Assembly (NCBI GenBank): GCA_023614405.1
Contig: CM042697.1
Location: 466,284,744-466,348,743 of the forward strand
DNA from: Avena insularis
Taxonomy: Eukaryota > Streptophyta > Magnoliopsida > Poales > Poaceae
Length of the DNA: 64,000 nt
Direction: 5' to 3'
Below the pieces are notes generated by a model. The model had not been told where the DNA came from. It saw nothing but the letters and a program-made list of their open reading frames with translations, and made no database searches. The position numbers and the translations under genes are program-made. Each line of letters begins with the position of its first letter. Position 1 is the first letter of the stretch. Shown piece after piece: positions 12,899-25,224 of this stretch.

Positions 12899-15574
12899 AT
12901 GATCTATCTCAATCTTCAGATGCCATGTGGAGGAAGTGGTTCAGCCCCAGACCTGATGTTGCAGATTCTGCAAATGTTGACTTCTGACCGCGAAGTTGAA
13001 AGAGCGGAACGTCAAGCCAATCTAGCCACTCTGCAACAGATAGCCCAGCTAGCCCACAACAACCAAGGCCACGGAAATCAGGACAACCATGGATCTAAGC
13101 TCAAGAATTTCCAGAATACCAACCCACCCGTTTTCACTAAGTCAGAAGAACCCCTAGATGCCGATGATTGGCTGCAAACCATGGAAAATAACTTAGAAGT
13201 CGCCGGAGTGGAAGCCAACGAGAAAGTTCTGTTTGCCACCCATTATCTAGCCGGAGATGCCAGGGCATGGTGGAACAGTGTTCGCGCAATGACCGGAGGC
13301 CAGATGATGACCTGGGAGGAATTCAAGGTCAAGTTTAGCAGAACCCATGTGCCACCGGGTTTGATCAAGAGAATGAGAGACGAGTTTAGAGAGCTGAAGC
13401 AAGGAAGGATGACTGTAGTGGTATACCGTGACAAATTTTTGTCATTAGCTAGGTATGCCCCGGATGAGATCGACACCGAAGCCAAGAAGAAAGAAAGATT
13501 CCTAAATGGTCTGCATGACGAGATGCAGACAGTGTTAGTCAATATCCCCTTTGTTGATATTGAAGCCCTTGTCGACTCTGCTATCCATATGGAAGGAAAG
13601 ATCAACCAAGCCAATGAGAACCGCAAGCGTCGTATGATGAACCAACCAGGAACCCATCAGACCCCAAAGTATCACCCCAACCCATCTCTAGGATTTGCCC
13701 CAAGAACCAACAGACCTCCGATGAACCATCCGACATATCCCAACCGTGGAAACCCTAGGCCCGGGGGAAATCACAACAACCCCGGCAACTCTAGCAATTT
13801 CACCCGTGCCCCACCCAAGTTCAACACCAACAATGCTACCGCCAACCCCAACACTGCCCCGAGGACTGGAAGCAATGATGTGCCTGTCGCAGCCAAGGAC
13901 AAGTCACAAGTGACCTATTATGACTGTGGAAATAAAGGCCACTATTCCAACGAGTGCCCCAACAAGAAGAATGCTACAGCCCCCAATGCCAATGCCCCAG
14001 CTCAGCAACAGCGTCGTGTTCAGCCAGGGAGAAGATTTGCCCTAGGGAATTCACTCAACCGCAATGGCCGTCTTTTTCTCATGCATGCTGAAGAAGCTCA
14101 GGAAGCGCCAGACGTCATGTTGGGCATGTTTTCTGTTAATTCAGTACTTGCAAGTGTGTTGTTTGAATCTGGTGCATCGCATTCATTTGTCACCGAAGAA
14201 TTTTCCTGCACTAGTAAAATTCAACCAACCAAACTGAAGCATGTTATGATTGTTCAAATTCCTGGATCAACCACCAAGGCTAGGCAAATTTGCAAAGCCG
14301 TCCCTATCCGAATCCATCGCATAGATTTTTATGCTAATCTAATAGTACTCGGAACTAAAGGTTTGGAAGTAGTACTAGGAATGGATTGGATGTCCAAACA
14401 TAAGGGATTGATTGACTGTGCTAAGAAAGCCATCACCATGACCAGTATAGCCGGAATATCAGTCGAACATATATCTGAAACCTTACCTCGCCAATTCAAA
14501 TGCAACAAGAGTATAGCCCAACCTACCATTGACCAAGTCCGGATAGTCTGCGAATACCCCGATGTATTTCCAGATGTTTTGCCCGGTATGCCCCCAGATC
14601 GGGATATCGAGTTCATCATCGAACTAATCCCCGGAACAGGACCCATAGCCCAGAGACCCTATAGTATGAACCCGTCAGAGCTCGCAGAACTGGAGAAGCA
14701 ACTGGATTCCATGTTGGAAATCGGATTGATTCAACCAAGTGCGTCACCATGGAGATCACCTATCTTATTTGTGGACAAGCAGGATGGAGGTAACCATTTG
14801 TGTACGGATTATCGGAAGTTGAATGACGTCACCATCAAGAACAAGTACCCCTTGCCCAAGATAGAAGATTTGTTTGATCAGTTGACCGGTGCCAAAGTGT
14901 TTTCTAAGATTGATCTTAGAACTGGTTATCATCAACTCAAGATTCGTGCAGAGGATATTCCAAAGACTGCATTTACCACCAGATATGGATTGTATGAGTA
15001 TACAGTCATGTCTTTTGGACTACCCAATGCCCCCGCTTATTTCATGAACCTCATGAATAAGATTTTTATGGACTTCCTGGATAAGTTTGTCGTTGTTTTC
15101 ATCGATGACATTCTGATTTATTCCAAATCAGAAGAAGAACATGAGCTATACCTAAGGACCATTCTTGGAACCCTTAGAGAGCATCAGTTGTATGCCAAGT
15201 TTAGCAAATGTGAATTCTGGTTACAGGAGGTAGGATTCCTCGGTCACATTGTATCAGCCGGAGGAATTGCCGTTGACCCTGCCAAAGTAAAAGATGTAGA
15301 AGATTGGCAAGCCCCAGCCACTCAAACCCAAGTTCGTGCTTTTCTCGGATTGGCGGGATATTACCGCAAATTCGTAGAAGGATTATCGAGTATCGCCAGA
15401 CCCATGACCCAATTGCTGAAGAAGGACAAGAAGTTTGAATGGACCGACAAATGTGAAGCGAGTTTTCAAGAACTCAAAAGGAGATTGATTTCAGCCCCAA
15501 TCTTGATCATGCCGGATATCACGAAGCCCTTCGATGTGTATTGTGACGCATCCAAGATTGTCTCGGATGTGTGA
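12899..15574 (+). pseudogene. Chromovirus gag-protease-reverse transcriptase, degenerate
   Basis: The 891-residue frame contains gag (about residues 45-240, with the TWEEFKVKF and [13 protein letters not shown] core), a basic Asn/Pro-rich linker, one zinc knuckle (about 340-353), a retropepsin ([10 protein letters not shown], about 421) and a full reverse transcriptase (about 600-800, with a VFIDD active site). Two key residues are lost. The first knuckle cysteine is Tyr (codon at 13916) and the retropepsin catalytic Asp is Glu (codon at 14165). The frame ends early in RNase H, just after YCDASK, because of a one-base deletion near 15560; the next frame continues from 15571. The start is uncertain: the first Met at 12899 may be upstream of the real gag start. 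Confidence 0.9.
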
Positions 15575-16864
15575 TAATGCAAGAAGGCAAAGTTATATCT
15601 TATCTATCTCGACAATTGAAGCAACATGAGAAAAATTACCCAACCCATGACCTCGAACTCGTAGCCGTAGTTCTAGCCCTGAAGACATGGAGACATTACC
15701 TGATGGGAAATCGTTGTGAGATTTATTCGGATCACAAGAGCCTAAAGTATATATTCACTCAGAAGGAGCTGAATATGAGGCAGAGAAGATGGATTGAGCT
15801 AATCAAGGATTATGACCTGGACATTCACTATCACCCTGGTAAAGCCAACGTGGTAGCCGATGCCCTTAGCAGATTGCCGTGCCGCTTGAACTTCACGATT
15901 TTGAAGGAGCAACCAAGTTTGCACAAGGAGATGGAAGATTTTCGGATGGAATTAGTGAGCGAAGGATTTTTGGCTAGCATAGAACTTCATCCCACTTTGA
16001 TCAGTCAGATTAAAGAGGCGCAGAAGGAAAATGCCAGTATCAACGGAATCAAGCGTCGTATCGGTACAGGCAAAGTACCCGGATTCACCGAGGACGAAGA
16101 AGGAGTTTTGTGGTACAAAGGACGCCTTTTTGTACCAGCAGATTCTGAGTTGAAAGAAGTTATCTTGAAGGAGGCTCATGATACTCTTTATTCTATCCAT
16201 CCCGGAGGAACTAAGATGTATCAAGATTTAAAGGAGCAATTTTGGTGGCATAATATGAAGAGAGAAATCGGAAGCTATATCGCCAAGTGTGATATCTGTC
16301 AGCGAGTCAAGGCAGGACATCAAAGACCCGCTGGATTGTTGCAACCCTTGCAGATTCCGGAATGGAAATGGGATTTTGTAGGAATGGACTTTATCACTGG
16401 ACTACCTACTTCTAGTAGGGGAAATGACTCTATCTGGTTCATAGTGGACAGATTGTCCAAAGTCTCCCATTTCTTGCCCGTCAAAACCACCTATCAGAGT
16501 TCGAAACTAGCGGAGTTGTACATCGCTAGAATCGTTAGTTTGCATGGAGTCCCCAAGAACATAGTATCGGATCGAGGAACTCAGTTTACCTTGAGATTCT
16601 GGAAGAAAGTTCAAGAAGGTTTAGGAACCCGCCTAGATTTCAGCACCGCGTATCACCCACAGACCGATGGACAAACAGAGCGAGTAAATCAAATACTCGA
16701 AGATATGCTGAGAGCATGTGTGTTAGAATATGGATCCAAATGGGAAGACTGTCTGCCGTTTGCAAAATTTTCATACAACAATAGTTACCAAGCCATCTTG
16801 CAAATGGCCCCATTTGAATTTATGTACGGAAGGAAGTGTCGCACCCCTTTGAACTGGTCGGAAG
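15571..16864 (+). pseudogene. Chromovirus RNase H and integrase, shifted and cut by an insertion
   Basis: It continues the preceding frame after a single-base shift. RNase H motifs ([18 protein letters not shown] and a SDHKSL block) are followed by the integrase HHCC zinc finger (H near 16180 and 16200, CDIC near 16290) and the integrase core, with the Asp in GMDFITGLP, the Asp in SDRGTQFT and the Glu in QTERVNQ. So the D,D-35-E residues are kept. The frame is broken in the region after the core by the copia insertion at 16865; the rest of the protein resumes at 28156. Confidence 0.9.
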
Positions 16865-18551
16865 TGAAGGGTTTCGCGGCATAGTAAATCAAAATTATCT
16901 ATAGATGCGAACAGAGGGGAGCCAAGATCTAATCTAGGAGATGCAAACAACAAGAGGGATTAGATGAGATCTTCATACCCTTGAAGATTCGCACAGCGGA
17001 ACGTTCGTCGGAACGTGGGTGATGTAGTCGTACTCGCTTCTCCTCCTCGTGATCCGATCCGATCTAACACCGCAAGTGGCGATGCCTCCGAGAGATGCAC
17101 ACGTGCAGCACCTCGACGTCTCCTCCTTCCTCGGTCCAGCAAGTATGGTGGAGAGACGGATTGGATCTACAACGCGACGGCGCGGTGCAAGTGGTGGAGA
17201 GTTTCTACAGCAGGGCTTCGCCTACACGCAGTCGGGAGGGAGAGAGAGGAGGGCAGCAGGGCGACTAGGCTTGAGGGGAAGGTGTGGGGGGTGGTGCGCC
17301 CCAGCCCTAACCCCTCCCCCAAGCCCTAGGCCGGCGGCCAAAGGAGGGAGGAGTGGGGGGCAAGGAAACCCCCCCTTCTAGAAGCTCCAATTAGGGTTTC
17401 CCCTTGTTTGGCCGGCTGGGCCCTATGGGGCCTTGTGCCCCTGGCCCAATGCGGCCAGGGCACTCCCTCATAGGCCCATGCCCCCTCCCGACAGGTGGGA
17501 CCACGTTGGTCCCCCTCCGGAAGGTTCTAGAAGGTTCCGGTACAATACCGATTAACCCAGAACAATTCCGAACTCCAAAAACTGCACTGCCTTATAGGAA
17601 TCTTATTCTCTGGACCATTCCGGAACCTCTCGTGATGTCCCGGATCCCACCAGAGACTCCGAACAAAAACTCATAAACCAATTATCCAATCTATCCTAGC
17701 GTCGAGACACGTTAAGTGTGTGACCCTTCGGGTTCGAGAATATGCAGACATGATCTTATATCAATAATCAATAGCGGGGTCTTGAAAACCATGTTGACTC
17801 CCACACATTCATCGATGATCATATCGGATGAACCACGATGCCAGGATTCAATCAATCCCATATATATATTCCCTTCGTCTCGCGATATTTTACTTGCCCG
17901 AGATTCGATCGTCATGCCGTCATACCTAGTTCAATCTCGTTCACAGCAAGTACTTTACTCGTTCCGTAATCCGATATCACTTTGTGATTAACTCCTTAAC
18001 CACATGCTTGCAAGCAGTGTTGATATCGATTACCGAGTGGGACCGAAGTATATCTCTCCGACTTGGGAGGGACAAATCCCATCTCGATACATACAACCCA
18101 ACAGGCACTTTCCGATCACCTGAGAGAAAACTTTATGATCACCCTCTCATAGGATGACGTTTGATGACCTCAAAGCTTTCTTCCGATACCAGGGAGTTGT
18201 ATTATCTCATGGTCTAAGGAATACAATATTTGACATAAGGAAAGCTTCGCAAAGATGAACACGATGACACGATCTAATTGCTGCTTAGTTTAATTCATCC
18301 ATCATATCATTCTCCCAATGATATGATCTCATTATTAATCGACAACTCATGTCTATGGTTAGGAAACCTTAACCATCATTAATCAATGAGCTAGTCCATA
18401 GAGGCGTACTAGGGACACGGTGTTGTTCACAAACCACACAAGTATTAAAGTTTTCGCTAAATACAATTCTAGCATGGAATATAAACATTATCATGAACAA
18501 GAATTATAATAATAACATCTTTATTATTGCCTCTAGGGCATACTTCCAACA
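16865..18551 (-). repeat. LTR-A (3' LTR) of the copia complex
   Basis: It has TG...CA ends, about 1687 bp, and is followed on its right by the minus-strand polypurine tract. It lacks 29 bp present in LTR-C (26891-26919), and that loss removes the TATA-like run. As a 3' LTR it does not drive the element, but a daughter copy would inherit this U3. Confidence 0.92.
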
Positions 18552-18563
18552 GTCTCCCACTTG
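18552..18563 (-). other. Copia polypurine tract
   Basis: Plus-strand GTCTCCCACTTG directly beside LTR-A reads CAAGTGGGAGAC on the element strand, the usual second-strand primer of this copia group. Confidence 0.8.
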
Positions 18564-18579
18564 CACTAGAGTCAATAAT

Positions 18580-19257
18580 CTAGTTTACATTTGGCAACAA
18601 TCTCACACCCATGGCACTGAGGTGCTGATCATGTTTTACACGTGGAAGAGGTTTAGTCAATGGATCCGCGACATTCAGATCTGTATGTACTTTGCTAATC
18701 TTCAGATCTCCATATGCTATATAATCAAGGATTATATGAAACTTGCGGTTGATATGCTTGGTCTTTGGATGATATCTTGGTTCCTTAGCAAGTGCTATGG
18801 CGCCAGTGTTGTCACACAATATCTCCAGTGGGTCCAATGCATTTGGAACCACGCCAAGCTCAGTGATGAAGTTCCTGATCCAAACTCCTTCACTTGACGC
18901 TTCTGCAGCAGCCATGTATTCCGCTTCTACTGTAGATCCCGCGATCACACTTTGCTTGCAGCTTCTCCAGCTCACAGCTCCTCCATTCAAAATATAAACG
19001 TATCCTGTCTGAGATTTAGAATCATCCTTGTCGGTGTCGAAACTAGCATCGACTTAACCTTTTACGACGAGCTGTTCATCACCCCCATAGACTAAGAACA
19101 TTTCTTTAGTCCTATTTAGGTACTTTAGGATGTTCTTCACGGCTGTCCAGTGTTCCACTCCTGGATCACTTTGATATCTGCTCGTCAAACTAAGAGCATT
19201 GGACACATCCGGTCTAGTACACAACATGGCATACATGATAAAATCCATTTGCACTCA
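18580..19257 (-). pseudogene. Copia reverse transcriptase tail and RNase H, degenerate
   Basis: On the minus strand the frame begins inside the late reverse transcriptase (AMLCTRPDV, then a KNILKYLNRT block) and continues into RNase H (GAVSWRSCKQ, STVEAEYMA, CDNTGAIALA, KHINRKFH). A stop at 19054 interrupts it in frame. The central reverse transcriptase, including the YVDD region, is missing: the sequence jumps from the early RT (ECKWI, near 19260) to this late part. A short A/T-rich string at the junction, readable in both frames, suggests a microhomology deletion. The remnant ends just before the polypurine tract. Confidence 0.85.
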
Positions 19258-21047
19258 ACGGCCTTTCGGTCGCTAGGAGGGTCCACCAAAGTCCATACTT
19301 GGTTTTTGCTCATGGATCCCAATTCGGATTTCATGGCCTCTAGCCATTTCTCAGAGTCTGGGCTCATCATCGCTTCCTCATAGTTCGCATGCTCACTGTC
19401 ATCTACTAACAAGACAGTTAAGACAGGGTTGCCGTACCACTCAGGAGGGGCACGCGACCTTGTCGACCTGCGATGTTCAAGAGCAAAGATCGTCCAAGCT
19501 TCATGATCCTTATCATTAGCTTCCTCTATCATTGGTGCAGGCGGCACTGGAACAATTTCAGGTGCTGCGCTACTGTCCAATTCAAGAGAAGGTTCAATAA
19601 CCTCGTCTAGCTCTACTTTCCTCCCACTCACTTCTTTCGAGAGAAACTCCTTCTCAAGAAAGGAACCGTTCTTTGCGACAAACACTTTGCCTTCGGTTCT
19701 GTGATAGAAGGTATACCCAATAGTTTCCTTAGGGTATCCTATGAAGACGCATTTCTCCGCTTTGGGTTCGAGCTTGTCCGGCATCAACTTCTTGACGTAA
19801 GCTTCGCATCCCCAAACTTTAAGAAACGACAACTTAGGTTTAGCACCAAACCACAGTTCATACGGTGTCGTCTCAACGGATTTAGATGGTGCCCTATTTA
19901 AAGTGAATGCAGCGGTTTCTAATGCATAACCCCAAAATGATAACGGCAAATCAGTAAGAGACATCATCGATCAGACCATATCTAATAGAGTTCGATTCCG
20001 GCTTTCAGACACACCATTGCGCTGTGGTGTTCCGGGTGGCGTGAGTTGCAAAACAATTCCGCTTGCTTTAAGATGCGTGAGAAAATCATAACTCAAATAT
20101 TCACCCCCACGATCGGATCGTAGAAACTTAATCTTTCTGTTATGATGGTTCTCCACTTTATTCTGAAATTCCTTGAACTTTTCAAATGTTTCAGATTTAT
20201 GTTTCATTAAATAGATATACCCATATCTACTTAAGTCATCGGTAAAAGTGAGAAAATAGCGATATCCACCGCGCGTCGAAACACTCATCGGTCCGCACAC
20301 ATCGGTATGTATGATTTCCAACAAGTTCGTTGCTCGCTCCATCATTCCAGAGAACGGGGTTTTGATCATCTTGCCCACGAGGCATGGTTCGCATGTGTCA
20401 AATGATTCAAAATCAAGAGACTCCAAAAGTCGACCAGAATGGAGTTTCTTCATGCGCTTTACACCAATATGACCTAGACGACAGTGCCACAAATAAGTAG
20501 TATTATCACTATCCACTTTGCATCTCTTAGCCTCAATGTTATGGATGTGTGTTTCATCCCTTTCGAGATTTAGAAGAAATAAACCATTCACAATAGGTGC
20601 ATGACCATAAAAGATGTTACTCATATAAATAGAACAACCATTATTCTCCGATTTAAATGAATAACTGTCTTGCAATAAACATGATCCAGAAATAATGTTC
20701 ATGCTCAACGCAGGCACATAATAACATTTATTAAGGTTTAAAACTAATCCCGAAGGTAAAACTAAGGAGAGCGTGTCGACGGCCATCACATCAACTCTTG
20801 ATCTGTTGCCAACACGCATCGTCACCTCATCCCTCGCAAGCCACCGTCTATTCCGTAGTTCCTGTTTCGAGTTACAAATATTAGCAACTGAATCAGTATC
20901 AAATACCCAGGCACTACAACGAGGGCTAGTAAGGAAAACATCAATAACATGTATATCAAATATACCTTTGATGGTGCCAGCCTTCTTGTCCGCTAAGTAC
21001 TTCGGACAGTTATGCCCAAAGGACCCTTGTCCTTGCAATAGAAGCAC
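19258..21047 (-). pseudogene. Copia protease, integrase and early reverse transcriptase, degenerate
   Basis: In minus-strand order: the second half of a zinc knuckle (GHNCPKY), a retropepsin whose active-site triplet reads DTDS (consensus DTGS or DSGA, so the flap-side Gly is Asp), the pre-integrase finger (LWHCRLGHIG, then CEPC), and the integrase core with HTDVCGP, TDD, LRSDRGGEY and the region of the catalytic Glu (NGVSESRNRT). An in-frame TGA at 19971-19973 follows, with the same frame resuming at once and running through the integrase C-terminus to the early reverse transcriptase (NQVWTLVDPP). The frame then falls into the deletion near 19258. The TGA fits a CGA to TGA transition at a CpG. 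Confidence 0.88.
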
Positions 21048-21175
21048 TCAGTGTCCGGCTTAGGACCAGACTTGAGCTTCTTCTCAGCAGGGGCAATGCG
21101 CTTGTCGCCGCCTTTCTTGAAGGGCTTCTTTGCACCCTTACCTTTCTTAAAGGAGGGCTTGTTGACCATCAACAC
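20993..21175 (-). pseudogene. Copia gag C-terminus with half a zinc knuckle, out of frame
   Basis: A Lys-rich stretch (GKGAKKPFKKGG) leads to the first half of a zinc knuckle (ECFYCKDKG). The second half is in another frame and opens the next block, so a small indel at about 21020-21040 splits the knuckle. This piece is also shifted relative to gag by one extra A in a homopolymer (six T on the plus strand at 21186-21191). Confidence 0.8.
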
Positions 21176-21179
21176 ATGA

Positions 21180-21788
21180 TTATCCTTTTTTGATGTCCAC
21201 CTTCGCAGCCTTCAGCTTTGCGAAGAGCTCGGTGATCGTATCAGTGGAACCAATCTGATTGTGAGTCACTACAAAACTCTTGTAGCTGGGAGGGAGTGAT
21301 TGCAGAACCCTGTCAATCTTGAGCTTTTCTGGAATCTTGCAGTCCAGTTGCTCAAGGCGTTGAGTGTAGCCCGACATCTTAATGGCGTGCTCACTAACGG
21401 AACTCCCTTCCTCCATCTCGCAGTTAAAGAATCTCTTAGAGATCTCATATCTCTCAGAACGGGCCTGAGTCTGAAACATGGTTTTTAGTTCCTCAAGAAT
21501 CTCAAAAGGCCCGGGATAGCCTTCAAAACGATTTTGAAGGTCCGATTCCATAGCAAACAACATGGTGCTCTTAATCACACCATAATCATCTTTGTGCGAC
21601 TGATAGATAGCTTTCTCATCAGCCGGCGCAGATGCAGCAGGGGGGTTACCTAACGCTTTCTCAAGGACATAGTCCTTTTGACCGCCAGAGAGAATGATTC
21701 TCAGATTGCGGAACGAGTTGGTGAAGTTAGACCCATTGTTCTTAAGCTTTTCTTTCTCATCAAAAACGTTGAAGTTGGACTTAGCCAT
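21180..21788 (-). pseudogene. Copia gag (UBN2-type), shifted at its end
   Basis: The 202-residue frame starts at 21788 (MAKSNFNVF). It shows the copia gag core: LKNNGSNFTN, an FRNLRIILSG block, a RYEISKRFF block and a VLQSLPPSYKSF block, the typical UBN2/gag-polypeptide pattern. It ends early in a run of A residues, where the next frame clearly continues the protein. A second, truncated copy is at 24712-25224. Gag would form the particle coat if intact. Confidence 0.88.
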
Positions 21789-23000
21789 GTGATCTACAAT
21801 ATTTGCAAGTACAAATTAGACTATGTTCATGATAACTAGTTCAACTTTTAATCAAATTACTAGATGAACTCCCACTAAATTCAACATCCCTCAAGTTGTT
21901 TAGTGAACACGATCCAAATTCACCACACCTAATCCGATCTTCACGAGAAGAGATGTGGCTTCAATGGTGGACAACAAAGTGTCGATCATATCATTCATAT
22001 GACTCATGCTTAACCTTTCGGTTCATGTGTTCCGAGGCCATGTCTGTACATGCTAGGCTCGTCAAGTCAAACCCAAGTATTTCCGCGTGTGCAAAACTGG
22101 CTTGCACCCGTTGTATGTGAGCCTAGAGTCTATAGCACCCGATCATCACGTGATGCTTGGACACGACGAACTTTCGCAACGGTGCATACATGGGGAGAAC
22201 ACAATTTTATCTTGATCTATAAGTGAGGAATCATCTTATAATGCTAAAATCATGATCTAAGCATAATAAGATACATAAAAAGATAAACATCACATGCATA
22301 TAACTTTATGTGACATGGTATAGCCAATCTTCGCGCAATGATCTCCATCTTGTGCGTGTCGGCATGATCTCCATCACTCCACCATGATTGCCTCCACCAC
22401 GAATAGCCACTACAACTATTGCTAACTACTTAGCGATAAAGTAAAGCTATTACATGGCGTATAAGAAGTTGACTCGCAGGTCATACACAATTATAAAGAC
22501 AACCATATGGCTCCTGCCGGTTGTGTACTCATCGACATGCAAGTCGTGAAACATTACAAAACATGATCATCGTATACATTATACACATCACATCTTGGGC
22601 CATACCATATCACAGAAAACACTCCCTGCAAAAACAAGTTAGACGCCTTTACTTTGTTGTTGCATGTTTTACGTGGCTTATGGGAGTAGCAAGCTAAGAA
22701 CGATTCTTACCTACGGAAAGCCAAAACGGTGATATTATGGTTGCCAAACTCCGGTGTTAAACCCATGACAACTATAGTGAGAGAAACAGGCATCCACCAG
22801 CTGCATGTGTGGAACAAGCCACACGTCAAGTGCGGAGCCGGTCTCGCGAACGATGCCGCGTAAGGTTGGCCTGGACCGCTTCAATCTCACTATCCCGTGT
22901 CATAAGAAGAACACAAACAAGAGGCTTGCAACAGAAAACATCAACGCCCGCAACAACCATGTTGCGTTCTACTTGTGAAACACATCTACGCATAGATCTA
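21789..23000 (-). other. Copia untranslated leader, full copy
   Basis: About 1.2 kb between the primer site of LTR-B and gag. The same leader recurs at 25225-26436 with high similarity. Short frames here are not conserved between the two copies in a coding manner. It presumably holds packaging and dimerisation signals, but I cannot pick them out. Confidence 0.75.
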
Positions 23001-23012
23001 GCTCTGATACCA
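23001..23012 (-). other. Copia primer-binding site at LTR-B
   Basis: GCTCTGATACCA on the plus strand is TGGTATCAGAGC on the element strand, complementary to initiator Met tRNA. It lies one base from the LTR. Confidence 0.9.
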
Positions 23013-23013
23013 C

Positions 23014-24711
23014 TGAAGGGTTTCGCGGCATAGTAAATCAAAATTTTCTACGGATGCGAATAGAGGGAAGCCAAGATTTAATCTAGGAGATGCAAAAAAC
23101 AAGAGGAGATTGGATTAGATCTTCATACCCTTGAAGATTATCAGCAATGAACGTTAAACGTGGGTGATGTAGTCGTACTCACTTCTCCTCCTCGCGATCC
23201 GATCCGATCTAGCACCACAAGTGGCGATGCCTCCGTGAGATGCACACGTGCAGCACCTCGACGTCTCCTCCTTCCTTGGACCAGCAAGTATGGTGGAGAG
23301 ATGGGTTGGATCTACAACGCGACGGCGTGGTGCAATTGGTGGAGAGTTTCTGCAGCAGGGCTTCGCCTACAAGCAGTCGGGAGGGAGAGAGAGAGGAGGG
23401 CAGCAGGGCGGCTAGGGTTGATGGGAAGGTGTGTGTGGGGGGGTGTGCCCCAGCCCTCTATATATAGAGGGGTGGGCGCCTAACCCCTCCCCAAGCCCAA
23501 GCCTAGGGCGGCCAAGGAGGAGGAGTGGGGGCAAGGAACCCCCCTTCTAGAAGCTCCAACTAGGGTTTACCCTTGCTGGCGGTTGGGCCCTATGGGGCCT
23601 TGTGCCCTGGCCCAATGCGCCAGGGCACTCCCTCATAGGCCCATGCCCCTCCCGACAGGTGGGACCACGTTGGTCCCTCCGAAGGTTCTAGAAGGTTCCA
23701 GACAATACCGATTAACCCGAACAATTCAACTCCAAAAACTGCACTGCCTTATATGAATCTTATTCTCCGGACCATTCTGGAACCTCTCGTGATGTCCCGG
23801 ATCCCATCCGAGACTCCGAACAAAAACTCATAAACCAATTATCCAATCTATCCTAGCGTTGAGACACGTTAAGTGTGTGACCCTTCGGGTTCGAGAATAT
23901 GCGGACATGATCTTCTATCAATAATCAACAGCGGGGTCTGGAAACCCATATTGACTCCCACACATTCATCGATGATCATATCGGATGAACCACGATGCCA
24001 GGATTCAATAAATCCCATATATATATTCCCTTCGTCTCGCGATATTTTACTTGCCCAAGATTCGATCGTCGGTACCGTCATACCTAGTTCAATCTCGTTC
24101 ACAGCAAGTACTTTACTCGTTCCGTAATCCAATATCACTTTGTGACTAACTCCTTAACCACATGCTTGCAAGCGGTGTTGATATCGATTATCGAGTGGGC
24201 CCGAAGTATATCTCTCCGACTTGGGAGGGACAAATCCCATCTCGATACATACAACCCAACAAGCACTTTCTGATCACCCGAGAGACACCTTTATGATCAC
24301 CCTCTCATGGATGACGTTTGATGACCTCAAAGCTTTCTTCCAATACCAGGGAGTTGTATTATCTCATGGTCTAAGGAATACAATATTTGACATAAGGAAA
24401 GCTTCGCAAAGACGAACACGATGACACGATCTAATTGCTTCGCTCAGTTTGGGTCTGTCCATCATATCATTCTCCCAATGATATGATCTCATTATTAATC
24501 GACAACTCATGTCTATGGTTAGGAAACCTTAACCATCATTAATCAATGAGCTAGTCCATAGAGGCATACTAGGGACACGGTGTTGTTCAGAAACCACACA
24601 AGTATTAAAATTTCCGCTTAATACAATTCTAGCATGGAATATAAACTTTATCATGAACAAGAATTATAATAATAACATCTTTATTATTGCCTCTAGGGCA
24701 TAATTCCAACA
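23014..24711 (-). repeat. LTR-B (central LTR) of the copia complex
   Basis: About 1698 bp with TG...CA ends. It differs from LTR-A and LTR-C by shared small indels (for example in the GC-rich stretch at 23500-23600). Its right end abuts gag sequence directly (TGTAGCTGGG), matching the interior of the full gag near 21276, as expected if a second element inserted there. A minus-strand TATA-like run is at 23459-23466. Confidence 0.92.
23459..23466 (-). promoter_or_regulatory. TATA-like run in LTR-B
   Basis: TATATATA in the position expected for the minus-strand LTR promoter. The same run is in LTR-C (26891-26900) and missing in LTR-A. Confidence 0.5.
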
Positions 24712-25224
24712 TGTAGCTGGGAGGGAGTGATTGCAGAACCCTGTCAATCTTGAGCTCCTCTGGAATCTTGCAGTCCAGTTGCTCAAGGCGTTGAGTGTAG
24801 CCCGACATCTTTATGGCGTGCTCACTAACGGAACTCCCTTCCTCCATCTTGCAGTTAAAGAATCTCTCAGAGATCTCATATCTCTCAGAACGGGCCTGAG
24901 TCTGAAACATGGTTTTTAGTTCCTCAAGAATCTCAAAGGGCCCGGGATAGTCTTCAAAACGATTTTGAAGGTCCGATTCCATAGCAAACAACATGGTGCT
25001 CTTAATCACACCATAATCATCTTTGCACGATCGACAGATGCTTTCTTATCACCGCCATAGCTTGCAAATAGGGGGTTACCTAACGCTTTCTCAAGGACAT
25101 AGTCCTTTTGACCGCCAGAGAGAATGATTCTCAGATTGCGGAACCAGTTGGTGAAGTTAGACCCATTGTTCTTAAGCTTTTCTTTCTCAGCAAAAACGTT
25201 GAAGTTGAAGTTGGACTTAGCCAT
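24712..25224 (-). pseudogene. Truncated copia gag between LTR-B and the LTR-C leader
   Basis: The gag N-terminal part (start at 25224, MAKSNFNFNVF with a two-residue duplication) runs to the RVLQSLPPSY block and then stops at the LTR-B boundary. One internal indel at about 25010-25060 splits it into two frames. The rest of gag and all of pol of this copy are absent. Confidence 0.87.
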
